Source: Xiphophorus maculatus | Taxonomy: Eukaryota; Chordata; Actinopteri; Cyprinodontiformes; Poeciliidae | Length of the DNA stretch: 64,000 nucleotides | Assembly (NCBI RefSeq): GCF_002775205.1 | Contig: NC_036451.1 | Location: 21,376,351 to 21,440,350 of the forward strand | Direction: 5' to 3' | Position numbers and translations under genes: made by a program | Shown: positions 48,867 through 62,300 of the stretch, in pieces | How the letters are laid out: every line of letters begins with the position of its first letter | How positions within the stretch are numbered: the first letter of the stretch is position 1 | Notes under the pieces: model-generated | Database searches by the model: none | Told to the model about the DNA's origin: nothing | Seen by the model: only the letters and a program-made list of their open reading frames with translations

Positions 48867-48894
48867 GTGTGTGTGTGTGTGTGTGTGTGTGTGT
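48867..48894. repeat. (GT)n microsatellite
   Basis: About 14 GT units next to a GGGGTGTG tract. Confidence 0.9.
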
Positions 48895-48899
48895 TGATC

Positions 48900-51800
48900 C
48901 ATGTGAAACTTCAAAAGAGCCACATTAGTAGATGCCATTTCAGCAATATCTTCAGATCATTTCGTCCATCAAAATAAGTTACATTATAGAGCTAAATGCT
49001 TGGAGCTGCTGGCATTCACACGGTTTAAAGTGTTTAGATGTTTTTAATTTGGGTAATGCAGACAGGCTCTCCCTTAATACTTTTAAATCTTCAGGTCAAC
49101 CATTTTGTTACGCGATATACTGTTTGAAGTTTTAAGAATCTCTTAAATAATTTTCCGGGAAATTGTTGCTTTGAGGTTCAGCAGTGCATTGCCTGTTGAT
49201 CTTTCAAGCACCTCATGTTCTGACCCCCAGACATTCACATACAAAATAAATACCAACAACGTGACACCACAGTCACGACAAAGCTGCCACAGACACACTA
49301 GGAGACACGCGGGGACTAGAAGACCCGTGTGAAGGAGACCTCACACGGGACCGAGGCAGAACCACAGCACTAAAAATCAGCCTGGATCTGAATGGCAGGG
49401 TGCTGGGGAGCTCTTCTGGGATGAATTAAGAAGGCAGTGCACTCCCCATTATGCCTGACGGAGCACAAGGTCATCAGTGAAATTGAAGCAGAACTGGATG
49501 TGCTGGCCCCCTGCCAAGACTACAACCTCAGGACACCTGTACCAGCCTGGCAGGGCGGCAACAACTGTACCGTAAAGTTCTTGGGAACGTGGTTAATTTT
49601 TTTCAAAGAACAGAAGAGAAATATCCTTTATCATCTCACAGGGACGAAATCAACTCAAGTGGAAAAATGCATGTTTGCACAAAGGTAAAAAAACACAAAA
49701 AAGAAAAAGAAACTGCAGAGTATGGACAAATTTACAACATAATAAAATACGGTGCAGTTATGAAGAAATAGCATACTATTTAAAAGCACACTGAAGTAAC
49801 TATGTTGCCTTCTGTTGGTCATGTATTCCACATCAGACATTGTGTTAAACTGAGCAGGTTATGTGGCACACACAGCACAATGATATCCGCCATTGTTTTT
49901 GTTGTCTGCATGCATAGAACAAGCCCTGTCAACTATAGTTGTGCAACAGTAAAAACGACTTTAGGTTTCATCAGGAGGATCAAATCCTGATGAGTTCAGA
50001 AGAAATCGCAGGGGGCGTCGTCTTGGAAAGTGGTTCGGTGACCATGTAGGTTAAATAGAAAATAATCAAAAATTATGTGTTTTTTGTTGCACTTACTTTC
50101 AAAGCCGTACTTATGTTCATCTAAACCACTTTGACTATTGAAATGTTCGTCTCCACCAGTATGATTGTAAAATTTCAGCCAAAGTAAAATTGTTCAGAAA
50201 CACCAAAGTGAAACATCTGTGTATTTTTACATGAGGTCGTTTCTGGAAGTGATCTTGATTTGCTAATTGCTCTGCAGGGAAAGATGCATGCTCCGTCTAT
50301 GAAAACTACTCAACATATTTTGAACAACAATCTAATAATGAAATGACAATGACAAACGTCTGAGGCGCCGACACTCTGGGGAACCAAAGCCTAAACAAAC
50401 TTCTGTCGGAGACATTAAGGGCCCAGGGAATCCATCATCAGACGCCCTGGGATGGATCCCTGCAACAGCAGCTGCTGTATATCCCAAATCATCTGTTTGA
50501 AATTAATAAATGAAACCCACCTTGTGTTTTGTGCCAGGTACCAAGTGTTTTTTTCTTCTTGCATTTAAGTCTTGAAATTAGATTTTTATAGTTTTGTATG
50601 GTCTCATTAAAACGCAGGATTTTATTGTTGTACTGGTTCATTTAGTTCCAGAATTGTTCACTTAATGCAAAATAATTTGACTTTATGTCATTCCCCCAGT
50701 GGGGTTTTCTCGGGAACTTAATCAGTTGGTATTTTAAGATACATAAAATGAAATGAAATAGTGGACAGTTTGGGTTTTTTTTTAGACAACCTCACAGATT
50801 CTTTTGCGCCAGTCATATTATTTGTCAGCATAAAATTTGCATGAATGGAGAATAAGATTTTGCTTTCCTCATGCGGAACAGACTTTGAGTCACCGAGGTT
50901 TGTTTCAGCGTACGTGTGAGGGCGTAACAGAGCTGGGCGGCACGTGACCCAAAATGTGTAAAGCAGTTTTTAAATTTGACTCAGAGTTTGACAGATGAAT
51001 GAGACGCCCACTAACACACACTTATCTGCGCTTCAGGCTGATGCCTGCGGACTGAGAGAGTTCTCTGGTAATTATGGGTCTGTTCCATCACTCCTCTTCA
51101 GCTGGTTTAAAGTGCTCTCCTGGCGCTCGCCTCTCTTGTTAAATTTGATTGAAAAGACTTTAGTTTAGCTTAAAAGCCTATGCATGAATTTGCACAAAGG
51201 ACACGCATGGAAACACACACCGCAGCTGTTGTATAACATTTTTACGAGCACACAATGCTCTCTTGGCTGTGGCTTGGATCTTGAAAGTTTGAGCACCCAA
51301 TAGTTGATGTACTGGCTTCAGGCCAAGTTTTTTGTAATAGAGAAACACATACCATGCCCTAAAGGTCTGATTGTTCAGAACTCTTGCCAAATGTTTCACT
51401 GCAGTGGGGAACTGACTATGGCCATTTCTCATGTAAGCTCAATCGTTCTCTCACCTCTGTCCCCATTCTTTTCCTCCATCCTCTCTCTTTGTCATGCAGC
51501 AAGTTCTCACAAAACAAGGCTTCATAATAAAGTGAGAGATGTGTATCAGGATAAGGAAATGTCCACAGGAGGGAGTGGGGAACAAGGCAGAACGAGTGGA
51601 GTAGCAGGGTATTGAAAGGTGAGTCCTGTGGACACAGCACCTGTTAGTGCAGCCAAGCAAACCCATTGACCCCCATTCTCCTCGGCAGTGCTTTCCCCGT
51701 CTTATGCTCTACACTTTTGGCAGTAGAAAGATATCTCCAGCCCATCCTGGCCCTGCCCATCCTTTCTGAGCCTCACCTAGTGCAGCAAACATGGGTCCGG

Positions 51801-52330
51801 TCCAGAGTATTGAGCCAGACCCGCCTAGCTGTTCATCCAGTCCTGCAGGAGGCAACGCTATGAACCTCTGCAGTTTTACGAAGCGCTGGAAAACTTTTAT
51901 TGCGCTGTAATAATCAAAGACGTCTTTTTTAAACATGTGCTGATGTTGTTCCAACTGTATTGTCGCATCGCTTCAACTTAATGTCATTTTTCTTCTACGC
52001 CTCTCGGCTTTTTCCTTCCCCATCTTCGCCTGTCACGCCCCCACCACCATAGCCGCCACCATGCGCCGGCTGCCCGATTTCTCTCCATAACAGAGCCGGA
52101 GGCTTGGAGAGCAATCAGTCGCTGAGATTTTCCAAAATACGAAGCAGATGTGTGACATAAACACACACACACTCGCAGAGACGCACGTGGACTTGCAGCC
52201 TGAAGGATTTTTGGGCCAGAGGGTGGAGACAGAAGTAAACTGAAACAGCCATGTTGCCAAGAGACGAGGAAAATAAAACAGACTCGGTGTGGTTCAGTCT
52301 GCAGCTGAAACAGGACGTTTGTTTCACACA
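48900..52330. other. Intergenic, no gene assigned
   Basis: A small hairpin (cccgtgtga/tcacacggg) lies near 49324-49349. Segments 50340-50480, 51000-51130 and 52030-52150 are repeat-free with a mixed base composition and might be regulatory. None has coding features. Confidence 0.35.
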
Positions 52331-52338
52331 GACACACG

Positions 52339-52342
<4 letters not shown>

Positions 52343-52433
<91 letters not shown>
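52343..52433. repeat. (CA)n microsatellite
   Basis: About 45 CA units; the longest dinucleotide run in the window. Cys-Val and His-Thr repeat frames here are artefacts. Confidence 0.97.
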
Positions 52434-52435
<2 letters not shown>

Positions 52436-52846
52436 TTAACTGTCAAGGCTAGAAGAAAATGTTTTGGGACAATCTGGGGAAAATGGCCAAACTTGGTTTA
52501 AGAACTTTTATAACGTATCTGTATGATTCATTTGATTATGCAGGGTGTGTTCTGAACCCTGACCCTGAAAATGTTGGAAGATGATAAAGAGTGACTTTGG
52601 TGATCTGATGTTCCTTCAACATCTGCTTGAAAATAGCGAATAAATGAACAAATCAGCCTTTTATAAACCTGTCTCCAGTGATTTGTCTCTCTTTCAGTTT
52701 GTCTCGGTTACACATGGTTACCCTCTGAAAAGTTCGAACCCTCATCAAACAAAGAAGTTAGTTGCAGGAATGTTTAGTTCCTTGTTCCCTAGAACAGGTG
52801 ATATCTTCTTGGAAATCTTCACATAGCTGTAAGCATGTTTAACTCC

Positions 52847-52920
52847 AACACACACACACACGCACACGCACACACACACCCACACACACACACACACACC
52901 CACACACACACACACACACA
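52847..52920. repeat. Interrupted (CA)n microsatellite
   Basis: About 37 units with CG and CC interruptions, which suggests it is older than the one at 52343. Confidence 0.95.
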
Positions 52921-52929
52921 AAGCCAAGG

Positions 52930-55430
52930 GGATTCCTGGGACTAATGTTTAACAGGGAGAAACTAGACTGCACCATCAATTTTAGCTCTTTGTTCAGACA
53001 CTGTGGTTTACTCTAGATAGACTGGCCGAGCCTCAGAGATAAGACGCCTTTCAGCCCGCCTGTGGGAAAGATGAAAGCATTCCCCTTATAACTGACTCCT
53101 TTTTCTGTTTCTCTTCTGCAGAGCTTGCTCCAAATGTACAACGTGTTTGTCTTACAGAAAGCAAAGACAAGCGAGTAGACTAAAATCCACGAGAATTCAC
53201 ATACAAAGTCTGAATCTCTCTGATGAGATGGGTACTTTTAACATTTTTCCCCTCTTCAGACATGATTTTTATAAGTTAGATGGTGCTTTTGGGATTGGTC
53301 GTATGTAAAATCTGTAACAAAAACCTCAAACTTGGAATTAACAGGACCAAAAAAGGCACAATTCAAACATTGTTTAGAAAGTTTGAGATCAACTAAAGGG
53401 TATATTCACACTATGAACATAGTGTGGCTTTGATGGTTTGGTCATGATCAAAAAAGTTAACTTTATTTTTGTCATTTGGTTGCTCTTTTGCAATTTTCGA
53501 AACAAGGCCACACGGGAACTATCGTTTCTCCCATTGGACAGAGATGACAGAGGCAGGGCAGAGCACAGACTCAGAAAAATAAAGGCAAACATCGGAAGTT
53601 CCTGCTTGTCGTGTTTCTGTTGTGCACATTTATGCTCTGCCGTTTTGATACCGTTTAATGCCCTTTTGAATTTTTTCTTTTGAAAGAGCAGCTCATTCAA
53701 TGCTGAATTCATGATTGGTGGATCAGGTACAATTTCAGTACAATCAGTACATGTAGTAGTAGCTTTATCAACACTGAAGGGGTTATTTTGATCATAACCC
53801 CCAGCAACAGTGGCTCATGAGGTCCAAAAAGATGCATGTTTTCTGTTATTGGTTTGGTTTGAAGCAGAAACGCACTGAGACAACCTCAATACTGGGTCTT
53901 TGTCGTTTTCCGTCTTGTTGACCAACAAGGAAAACAAAATCTGGCCCATTTAAAACACATCTCTGAACACCTTCCAACAGCTTTACCAGGTACCATCCAA
54001 TCAGAAAGGCCCACTCCCTACTTCCTTTTGAGAATAACATGCAAACTGTACTTACAAAGTCTACAGCCATATGCTGCACATATGTATTTTATGGTACAAC
54101 AGTAAATCAAGACTATAAATTGAAAATATTGGAAATACAAACAAATCCATTGGTGAATGAATGTTCAAGCTATTAAGCTTCTTTTGCCCTGGCTTTGTTT
54201 GACCAGTCTAGGCTCCTTGTTGTTATTACATGTCAGCTACTGTACATCTGCCAAGTTGCCACTTTTTCTGTGCCTGTCATTGTGTGGATAGAGGCAATAA
54301 AAGAAGTGTGGCCAATGTGGGAAGAAGTGCAAAACCCAAACAAAAGTGGCATCCTGCACATGACAACTCTATGATGCTTTTTCATGACAGTTTTGGGCCA
54401 AGAAGTCTCAGTTGACGTACTGTAGATATTTGCTTCAAGCATTTGAACAATGAAGCCAGTGTTTTGAACACTTCCACAGACGGTGACATGCCCAGAAGCT
54501 TACATTTCTGGGCATCGTGTTGGGTCCAGTGTAAAATATGTCCTTGAAGGGACAGCACCTCATGATGACTTCTCAGAAGTCACGATGGAACGGGTTTCTC
54601 TTCTCATAAAACAGACTCCCCTTCTTGATTGTCTCCATCATGGCAGCCACAGCTTCCCCAGCCAAGCGTCTCAAGAAACCAGGTTCCTTGTCTTTATTAC
54701 TTGTTCTAGTGAATCTTTATCTGAATTAGTAACATGAAGAAATTGTGCTAATTTTGAAAATTACTGATCATGAATGTGGGGCATAGTTTTTTGGGGGTGT
54801 TGTGGGGGATGGGTGGGTGCAAATAGTTCACTTTATTTTCATTTAATTGGGGAAATTGTTTCAACCCAACTACACCTTCCCAGTCTGTTTGGATAATTCT
54901 GATAAGCAATCCCTGCTAATGATTAAGCCAACGAGATTCACCAAGTGGCTGGTTCTGCGTTGCCTAAAGATGTTATATCTTCTTCTCACAGTTGGGCCTC
55001 TTAAAAAGTGTTTTCCTGGACATGTGCAGAAGGAAGTTTGGCTAATTTTCAGAAAACTTAAGTCTTGTCCAAGGAATGTCAGCCACGTCAAGCTTTCAGC
55101 ATTCAGAGGTGAGTTAGTCTTCAACAGTCCAGACAAAGCATCTGCGCAGGACAACATAGAATAAAGTAATGCAACTATCGGATCATTGCTGAAGCATTTA
55201 CATGGTGCTTGTGTGAGTTTTGTGGATGCAAGCATGTGCAATAAGTCTATAATGTTCTTTGAACACCATTGAAGTGCAAGGCAGATGCACCAAATATTGG
55301 TTTCAACCAACATTTGCCCTTCACTTGCTTTTAAGAAAGATTTAGCCTTTAACACCCTATATGCTTATCTGATCATGCTGCAGGAAGCAATTCAGACTTC
55401 TAAGAGGACACCGTCATCTATGGAGTCAGA
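52930..55430. other. Intergenic, longest unexplained open frames
   Basis: A minus-strand frame of 161 codons at 54870-55355 and a plus-strand frame of 105 codons at 54847-55164 overlap. Neither has a domain I recognise. The minus frame is rich in Leu, Ser and Cys. They could be chance or part of a dead transposon. Confidence 0.3.
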
Positions 55431-55438
55431 ATGTGTCA

Positions 55439-55488
55439 CCTGCACCAGTAAGGCTGTTTGATGGCACAAACAGCCTTACTGGTGCAGG
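55439..55488. repeat. Perfect 21-bp hairpin
   Basis: Arms 55439-55459 and 55468-55488 are exact inverted repeats across an 8-nt loop. The left arm begins cctgcaccagtaaggctg. Confidence 0.92.
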
Positions 55489-55489
55489 A

Positions 55490-58400
55490 AGCTGTGGCAT
55501 CCCAGTCCTGTGCTGAGAAGTTTCTGACCGTACTCTCCTCTAAAAACAGTTTTGAGGTTAGCAGGACCCATAATAGGGTGAACAATATGATTTAGGGACC
55601 CAAACACTTATCCTGTGGTCAAAGCAGATGTTTTAAGAATTACCATACACTTCATTCAGCACAATAACAAGTAATGCAGTTCTTTGGCCGCACATGAGAA
55701 ACTGGGGCGAGTTTGGCGTGCTTTTAGTCCATAGGGTCTTTTTTAAAATGTCTCAATTATGTGTGAGTTGTAGAATTACATCATTGTGGGAGTGTGTCAG
55801 TAATTGACATGCACAGCCAATTTGAAGAGGTTCTTTAGCCTTCATGCACATCTGCCAAGGAGGATCCATGCTATTTCAAAAAGAAAAGGGTGTTTTATTT
55901 CACAAAACATATATAAAGTGATACATATTAAATAATAAATGACAGGTATTAAAAACAATAATAAGTTATGTTGTTTGTATTTTTCCAAGATAATTTGAAT
56001 ATGTTTTATCATTTTTCCATATCATGACTGATCAAAGATAAACTTCGCACAACAGTAAGAAATTTTGTGACTGTGTTATTTATTTGCTATAAAAATGCAT
56101 CTCGTCATTTAATCTCCTAACAATCTGTTTATTTGCCTTTAAGTTGTGTCACATTTGTAACGAAAACGCATTTGTTGAGTAAGTTTATTTGATAAACTCA
56201 CCAAATCTTCTTTGCCACTGCTGAAAAGCTCATTCTGCTGCGTTTGGTTTCATTGTTGCACTGGGAGATTAAAGACATATTTGACAATTTGTTAATTTAA
56301 CAAGCAGGGAATTCAGTAGCGTGCGGGATTAAGGTGACCCACCACAACACCCTTGAACCTCCTCTTGTAATCGGCTTGGTCTCACACACTGCAGCACGTT
56401 TATCTACCAGCATCTGCCACTATTCGACCGCTGTGGGTCTGTTGGTCACTCCGGCACAAACAGTACGTCCAAGTCCAGGGACATAGAGGGGCGGGTTCAC
56501 CTAATGGCTACATTTTTAGGTTTGAGCTTTGGGGCGAAAGTTTCATTAGCAGCTCAGGTTCTACAGCAGTAACTTCATCAGATCCTATCTGCAGCAGTCA
56601 GGAAGCCCCTCTCGGTACCGGCAGGTGAAAGTGGGTCAGAGAGCGAACCAAAAGTAGGCTGTACCTCAGTTTGAGGTGTGTTGCTCAGGTGACCGTCGCC
56701 GTATCGTTTCTTTATATCGAAGTGATTGAGGCTGCATGACCCGAAGTGGAAGGACTGACCTGACCTGCCTGGTCAAGTGTTCAGTGGTGCTGAGGTCAGG
56801 ATTGAAGGCAGGGCGGCTTTCCATCCTCTCCACTCCCAAATTCTGGAGTTACACTTTGATACGCCGTACTCTTTGAGCATAAACATTGAGATCTGACAGG
56901 ATACAGCTTGGTTCCTCAGAGTGGAGATATGGTTTTACCACAGGTAGCAGAATCACATCTTGATATGGAAATTGCTTCATGGGTGCAATCTACATACTAG
57001 CCTCCAAATGCATTAATTATCCTTGCAAATGTGGCACCATTTAAAGAGAAATAAAAACATTTTTCAATGGTATAAGATTGATTGCCAAGTCACATTGGAA
57101 ACACAAAGAATTAATCTACAAAACCAAATTTTCCTTACCTTACAGCGTCTGCATTGTCCCTTTTGAGTTTATATTCATTTCGCTAAGCACATTTGTTACC
57201 TGAATTTATTTTATACAAAGAAATTTCACAGGTTTGTCAAGTACAAGCTTTTGAAAATGAATCAAAGACTTTGTTGTATTTCTGTATATTGACAGTAACT
57301 GTCTTCCTATGACTCAAAGGAGAATTTAGCAGCTTTAAGAATGTTCACTGCAACATGACATTTCTGATTTTTGCATCCAGAAATGATCTTTGTTGGCTCA
57401 TCTTGTGTGCTGGCAGTGACTCCAGGTGTCTGCTGCTTTTTTGACACCGATACTCAAGCACTCATCAGGTTCGTGCTATTTTTGGCTCGGCTTCACAAAG
57501 GCAGTGTCCCGACGCAACGCTTCCTGAAAACAAGCATCCTTGTCATCTTTCTTCCCCTACACGTGGTTCGACTCGAGGTTGTTTTTATGTGTGTTCTGTA
57601 TGGCACCGCCTTTTGAATTACAGCCTCTGGATTGTCTGACTCCACATGGTCGACCGTGCCGGGAGGTGGAGGAGCCTCGTGAACCCCCCACCCCAGATGT
57701 CGAAGCACTCAGTCAAACGTAAATTACGTCTATCTCTACATCGCTGAATGCAACAGGGAGACAAACTTATCTCTTTACTTCTCAGAGTGCGCACAGATCC
57801 GTAGATACAAAGAGTCGTGGTTATGGGCTGCAACCTGCTTTGTCAGCCTACAGAACTCCCATTCACAAACAGACCTACCATAAAGAGTCCTGCAAGTAAC
57901 TGCAGATTGCAGAGCTGTCAAACTGCCTGCTGCAGGGAGGTAATTAGATCGGTGGATGTTTTCCTAATGGGTTGCCTGACCCGGGCCACACAAACAAAAC
58001 ACACACACGCACGCACGCAAGCTCACCCCCACATGTGCAGAAACTACACTTCTGCACTATCTACCTGAACGTTGTCTCAACAAACGTAGATTAGCGTTAC
58101 CTCTAAGCCTGCCTCTAGGCCCGGCAGAGTGCATACACGAACACCCAGAAACACGCTTAGACTAATAAGGCAGGATATGCAGAGGCTTGCACCGCGCAAA
58201 GCCCTGACAGAAAGGTATGAAACACATTCTGCTGGAAACTTGGTGGCATACTTCGCTCTTTCCCAGGATCTCCCAGCTATTAATAAAAGCTGTGTGTGTG
58301 TGTGGGCGTGTGAGGGTGAACCAGTGGGTGTGTTCCTGTGCAGGCATTTTAGTAAGACAGAGGATTCATTGTTTTGTCCCTCAAGGCACTGGAATCTGGC

Positions 58401-59090
58401 ACATTGTCTTAGTCGGAAACTCAAACCATTTTCAACTCTCAACTTGTTTTGATCGTTTCAGAAGATTCCATTTCCCGTGGCTCTTTAGCGAGCGACGGCA
58501 GAGGAGCCTCTGGAAGGAAAACCCTCATTGTGGCTGCTCTCCCTGCGATTGGGAAAAATGGACCCGAAGGTCAGTCAAAGCCTGACCACTGGAGTTTCCC
58601 CTCAGTGAGACACAACTTGGCATGAAAACGGAGATTGATGAGAAGAGACTCTGCCGCAGCAGCGGACAGCATTCAGAGGGTTGCTTATAACAGACCATTA
58701 TAATTTATGAATCAAAGTGTTTGCATACTAGTAAGGCTGTTGCATAATTTGGGTGCTTAGTGTGTAAATAGGCTGTGAGCGCGTCTTAGCTTCTAGTTTG
58801 CGGTTTTAATTTGGTGTCTGACTTCACGTAGCTGCTCCTTCCTTTTAACACTTGTAAGATATTTTTCAAAAAGTCAAATTTATCCATTTAAAAAAATGTC
58901 TTTAATGTCTGGTTGAGAACGTTTGATTATCTAAATTTCAAACATGAGAATCTAACACATACAAACGAAGGTTGAAGAACTTGGGTTAGTCCTCAGTCTC
59001 CATTATTCAGTTCACTTTATGTAATGCACCAGTATAACTGGAAGAATAAGGATCCTTCAGCACAATTCTGTCATTACCACGCTTGATCAT
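55490..59090. other. Intergenic, partly transposon-like
   Basis: Segment 56320-56980 has an even GC content and a phrase gctgaggtcaggattgaagg, seen antisense in some Tc1/mariner relics, so it may be a decayed transposon. No gene was found. (CA)-rich sequence occurs at 57995-58018. Confidence 0.35.
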
Positions 59091-59103
59091 GACTACGCTG
59101 CCC

Positions 59104-59340
59104 TCACTGCAACCTTGTCTCCTGGAAACGTGCTTTGTCGTCATGGCCAAATATTTCAGTCTTTATCTTCTCCACTGATAAGACTTTTGGCTTGCCCACA
59201 CAGATTGTTGCAAATTTCAGTCCAGCTTGAAGTTGCTGATTTTTGAGCAGGCGCATGTTGACAACTAGCTGAGGATGCGAATGCTGACACTGACGAATCT
59301 TGTTTATGGCTTCAAAAATCATGTGGTTTCTCTGCAACTT
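59104..59340 (-). mobile_element. Tc1-like transposase fossil
   Basis: The minus strand encodes LLKNQQLQAGLKFA, then VEKIKTEIFGHDDKARF. These match the Tc1 transposase segments K..L..RL.FA and the catalytic SDET(K)IELFG..., with the catalytic aspartate context degraded (SVEKIKTE). A 77-codon open frame survives. Confidence 0.7.
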
Positions 59341-59349
59341 GCTAAGGAA

Positions 59350-62300
59350 CGTTTAATTCGTTTCTTGTAGGGTTGCGCGTTTGCATTTGAGTCTTGGTTT
59401 GTCGCTTTGGTAGAGATAATTCACACTTAATTCTAGTTTCTAAAATCAATAAAAGACGTGTCTGTTAAATAGTCGTCGTAATCCAAAAAAACAACAGTTC
59501 AAGTGCATCATCTAAAGCAGACAACTTATAAGGTGCACTTCTACTGACTGTGTATCTAAGTGGAAGTGCTCCCATGTGGAGCGATCAGTGCTGTCCAAAA
59601 GGGGCAATTCTTTTTCATAGAGAGTAAATTACAGACCTATGGAGTTATTACAACTCGGTGAATGGTGAAAGACGGTGAATGTGACTGAAAAACTTCAAAG
59701 TGCCGTAAAAGTGCTGTGTACTTAAAAAACAAATAAACCCCTTCTCCTCCAACAAAAAATGGTTTTTATGTTACTCGCTTGGTTGCACTGCTCTTATCAT
59801 GCATGCATAGACGTTTGTGATCTTTATTTAGTTTAAGGAGGAAAAAAGTTGAAATATGTCCCAGGAAAACCTGAGATACGTTGGCCTTACAAATCCCTGA
59901 CTTCGCCACAGTAGGTGTAATGTTTTCTTCATGTTTCTTTGAGTAAATGTTTGACGGTAAACACTAAAACTTGGGTGTTTCGTCTTCACTTATAGAAAAA
60001 AAAAACAAAAAAAAACTTTCTTTATGGATTTATACACATTTAAGTCGAAAAGTATTCGTACTCCAGGGAGATTTCTATATTATACAAACTAATATTAAGG
60101 TTTTAGAGTGATGCAGCCTGACTGATAGGGAATCCGTTCAGGGCGGCCATTTGAATCTAAATCTGCCAGGGGTATGAATAATTTTGAGGCTAAAAAAGAA
60201 ACATTTAATTAATTTTGCTGATCATTATCAGTAAAAACTTGACTATTAGACATGTTCACTTTGGCACTGATAAAAGTCACTGACAAAGCCACAGGACATG
60301 AGTCATGAATCCAAACCGCTAGATGAATTATCATAATATTAAAGTAATAAGATGTCGAGGGACTAATCCAAACTGAAAGAGCCAGGACTTTTTTTTTTCC
60401 ACCACAAATACTCACTAATCAAAGGTGACCTTTGATTCGTCATGATTCTGGTAAATATCGTCCGTCTTTTTCCTGAATTTTTATTCCAGCTCGCATGAGT
60501 AAAGGCTTTTCATTTTTTTATTTGTATCTGTTAAGTAGCGGTAAGCATGGCGGTAAATTACGTTAATAATACGCAACTATTATCAGAGTTTTGTGCAGGA
60601 AACCATTAATGTACTAAGGAGGCTATTAAAATGAGCCTTGCTTCATCTGACAGGTTGGCACTCTGCTCTCAACCCTCTCTGAGAAAAGGTACAACTCTTA
60701 CGTGCATCAGCTGAAGGTGAGCCTTCAAAAGGAGTCAAACCTGCTTCACCTTTCATCCACATAACTGAGGCCTTCAGATTAGACGACCTGGATGAGTGTG
60801 AATCTTCACTTCCCCACGGTTCTTGGAGGAATTACCCATCTGTTTGTTCCCTAAGGCCCACAGGCCAGAACCAGTTTACAGGATGTTGTTGTTACTTTTG
60901 TTCTTGGGGAGTGAGTGGGAGACTTCTCAGCTAAGGGTGAACAGCTGCACAGTGTCAGGTCCAGATATCGCAGGTGTACGCTGATCAGTTCAGCGCATAA
61001 AAGCAGAACCGGAACCATCGGGAAAAGTTCACTCGTGTAAATAACAGCAAGAGAAAATAACAGGACTTGAATTGATTGCAAACCATTGTCTGGTGGTTGT
61101 TGTGGCCATTTTGAACTGCACACAATTCCCCTTACGTCCCTGGTAGGGATATTTAGAAAAAGAAAATGTTGCTCCGAGAATTTCCCAAATCTCAATTAAT
61201 GTCAGGGACATTTGATTAGATTAAAGTAGATGAAAGCAATAATGTTAGATTCCCAGCAAATGCGACTTTCCTATAAAAGTATGAAGGAGTTTGCGTCCAT
61301 GTTAAGTGATAAAATGAGTACATGTATTGTGCAGCGCTCACAAGTTGTGTTTCCATTGACCATACAAAACTGGAACTAAGAAAACATGAACATTTGGAAA
61401 AATCTTTTGATAAAAAGTTTTGGCGTAAGGATGATTTAGTTTTTCGGCGCGTCAAAATGAATGTTTTTCACAAAACAGAAATGGCAGCACTTTTTTTTTT
61501 TGCATCATAACTCATGTGAGCAAAAACTGGATGTTACTACTGGTGGAAAAGAAGAAGAAGAAGACAACAGGGAGTGGCAGGAGGATGATGGCGCGGCGTG
61601 CTTTCTTAACGACTTATCAAATGAACAAACTTATTTGCGCACGACTTTAACTGAGCTTCTTATTTCTTAAAGGAAAACATTGCAATTTGCAAAACTTGTC
61701 GACAAAATTTTGCGCACAGCAGCTACGGTGACTCCTGTCCAGCGCAGCTTCTTGAAGTCTTCACTTGTTACTACTTGAACGAAAGAAAATAAATGTTTCT
61801 CCAGCTTTGTTAGAACTTTAAGTTTCAAGCTTTTTTTTTCTGCACGCTGCGCATGAAGACGTACCGTACAGTCGAACACTGTGCATGGTTCACAAAGAGA
61901 AGCTGCTTAGCGAGTGAGCGAGAGGCAGGTTATTTGTGTGTGACAGAGGCCAGCCTGTGTGTGTAGCGCGTGACACACTGTGCTCTCTCTGCTGCAGCCA
62001 GGCCACAGTTTAGGGATCTGTGCCAAGGGACAGAATAGCCTGTCTGTTTTCTGCATGCTGACTGACAGCAGCACTTCTTGATGTGTGTGCGTGTTTTTTA
62101 TGCGACAGATTTCCCTCTTTGTGTAAAAGTTTGTATCAGAAACTCACAGCGTGAAAGAGGATGTAGTGACCACCTCCAGAGAGAGCCACTCCTGTTCTAA
62201 AGCTCCTCTTCTTTTTTTTTTTTGCCACAAAAATACACGCCACTGAACACACGCACGTGGTCCCCACGCACGCCGTTAAGCCACCGTTCAAATAAACAGC

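Noticed and set aside
51984..52501. Cys-Val and His-Thr repeat open frames
   Set aside because: Translation of the (CA)n microsatellite; no real protein.
55439..55488. Hairpin as a transcription terminator or microRNA precursor
   Set aside because: The stem is perfect and short (21 bp) with no terminal U tract, and it lacks the mismatched roughly 30-bp stem usual for a microRNA precursor.
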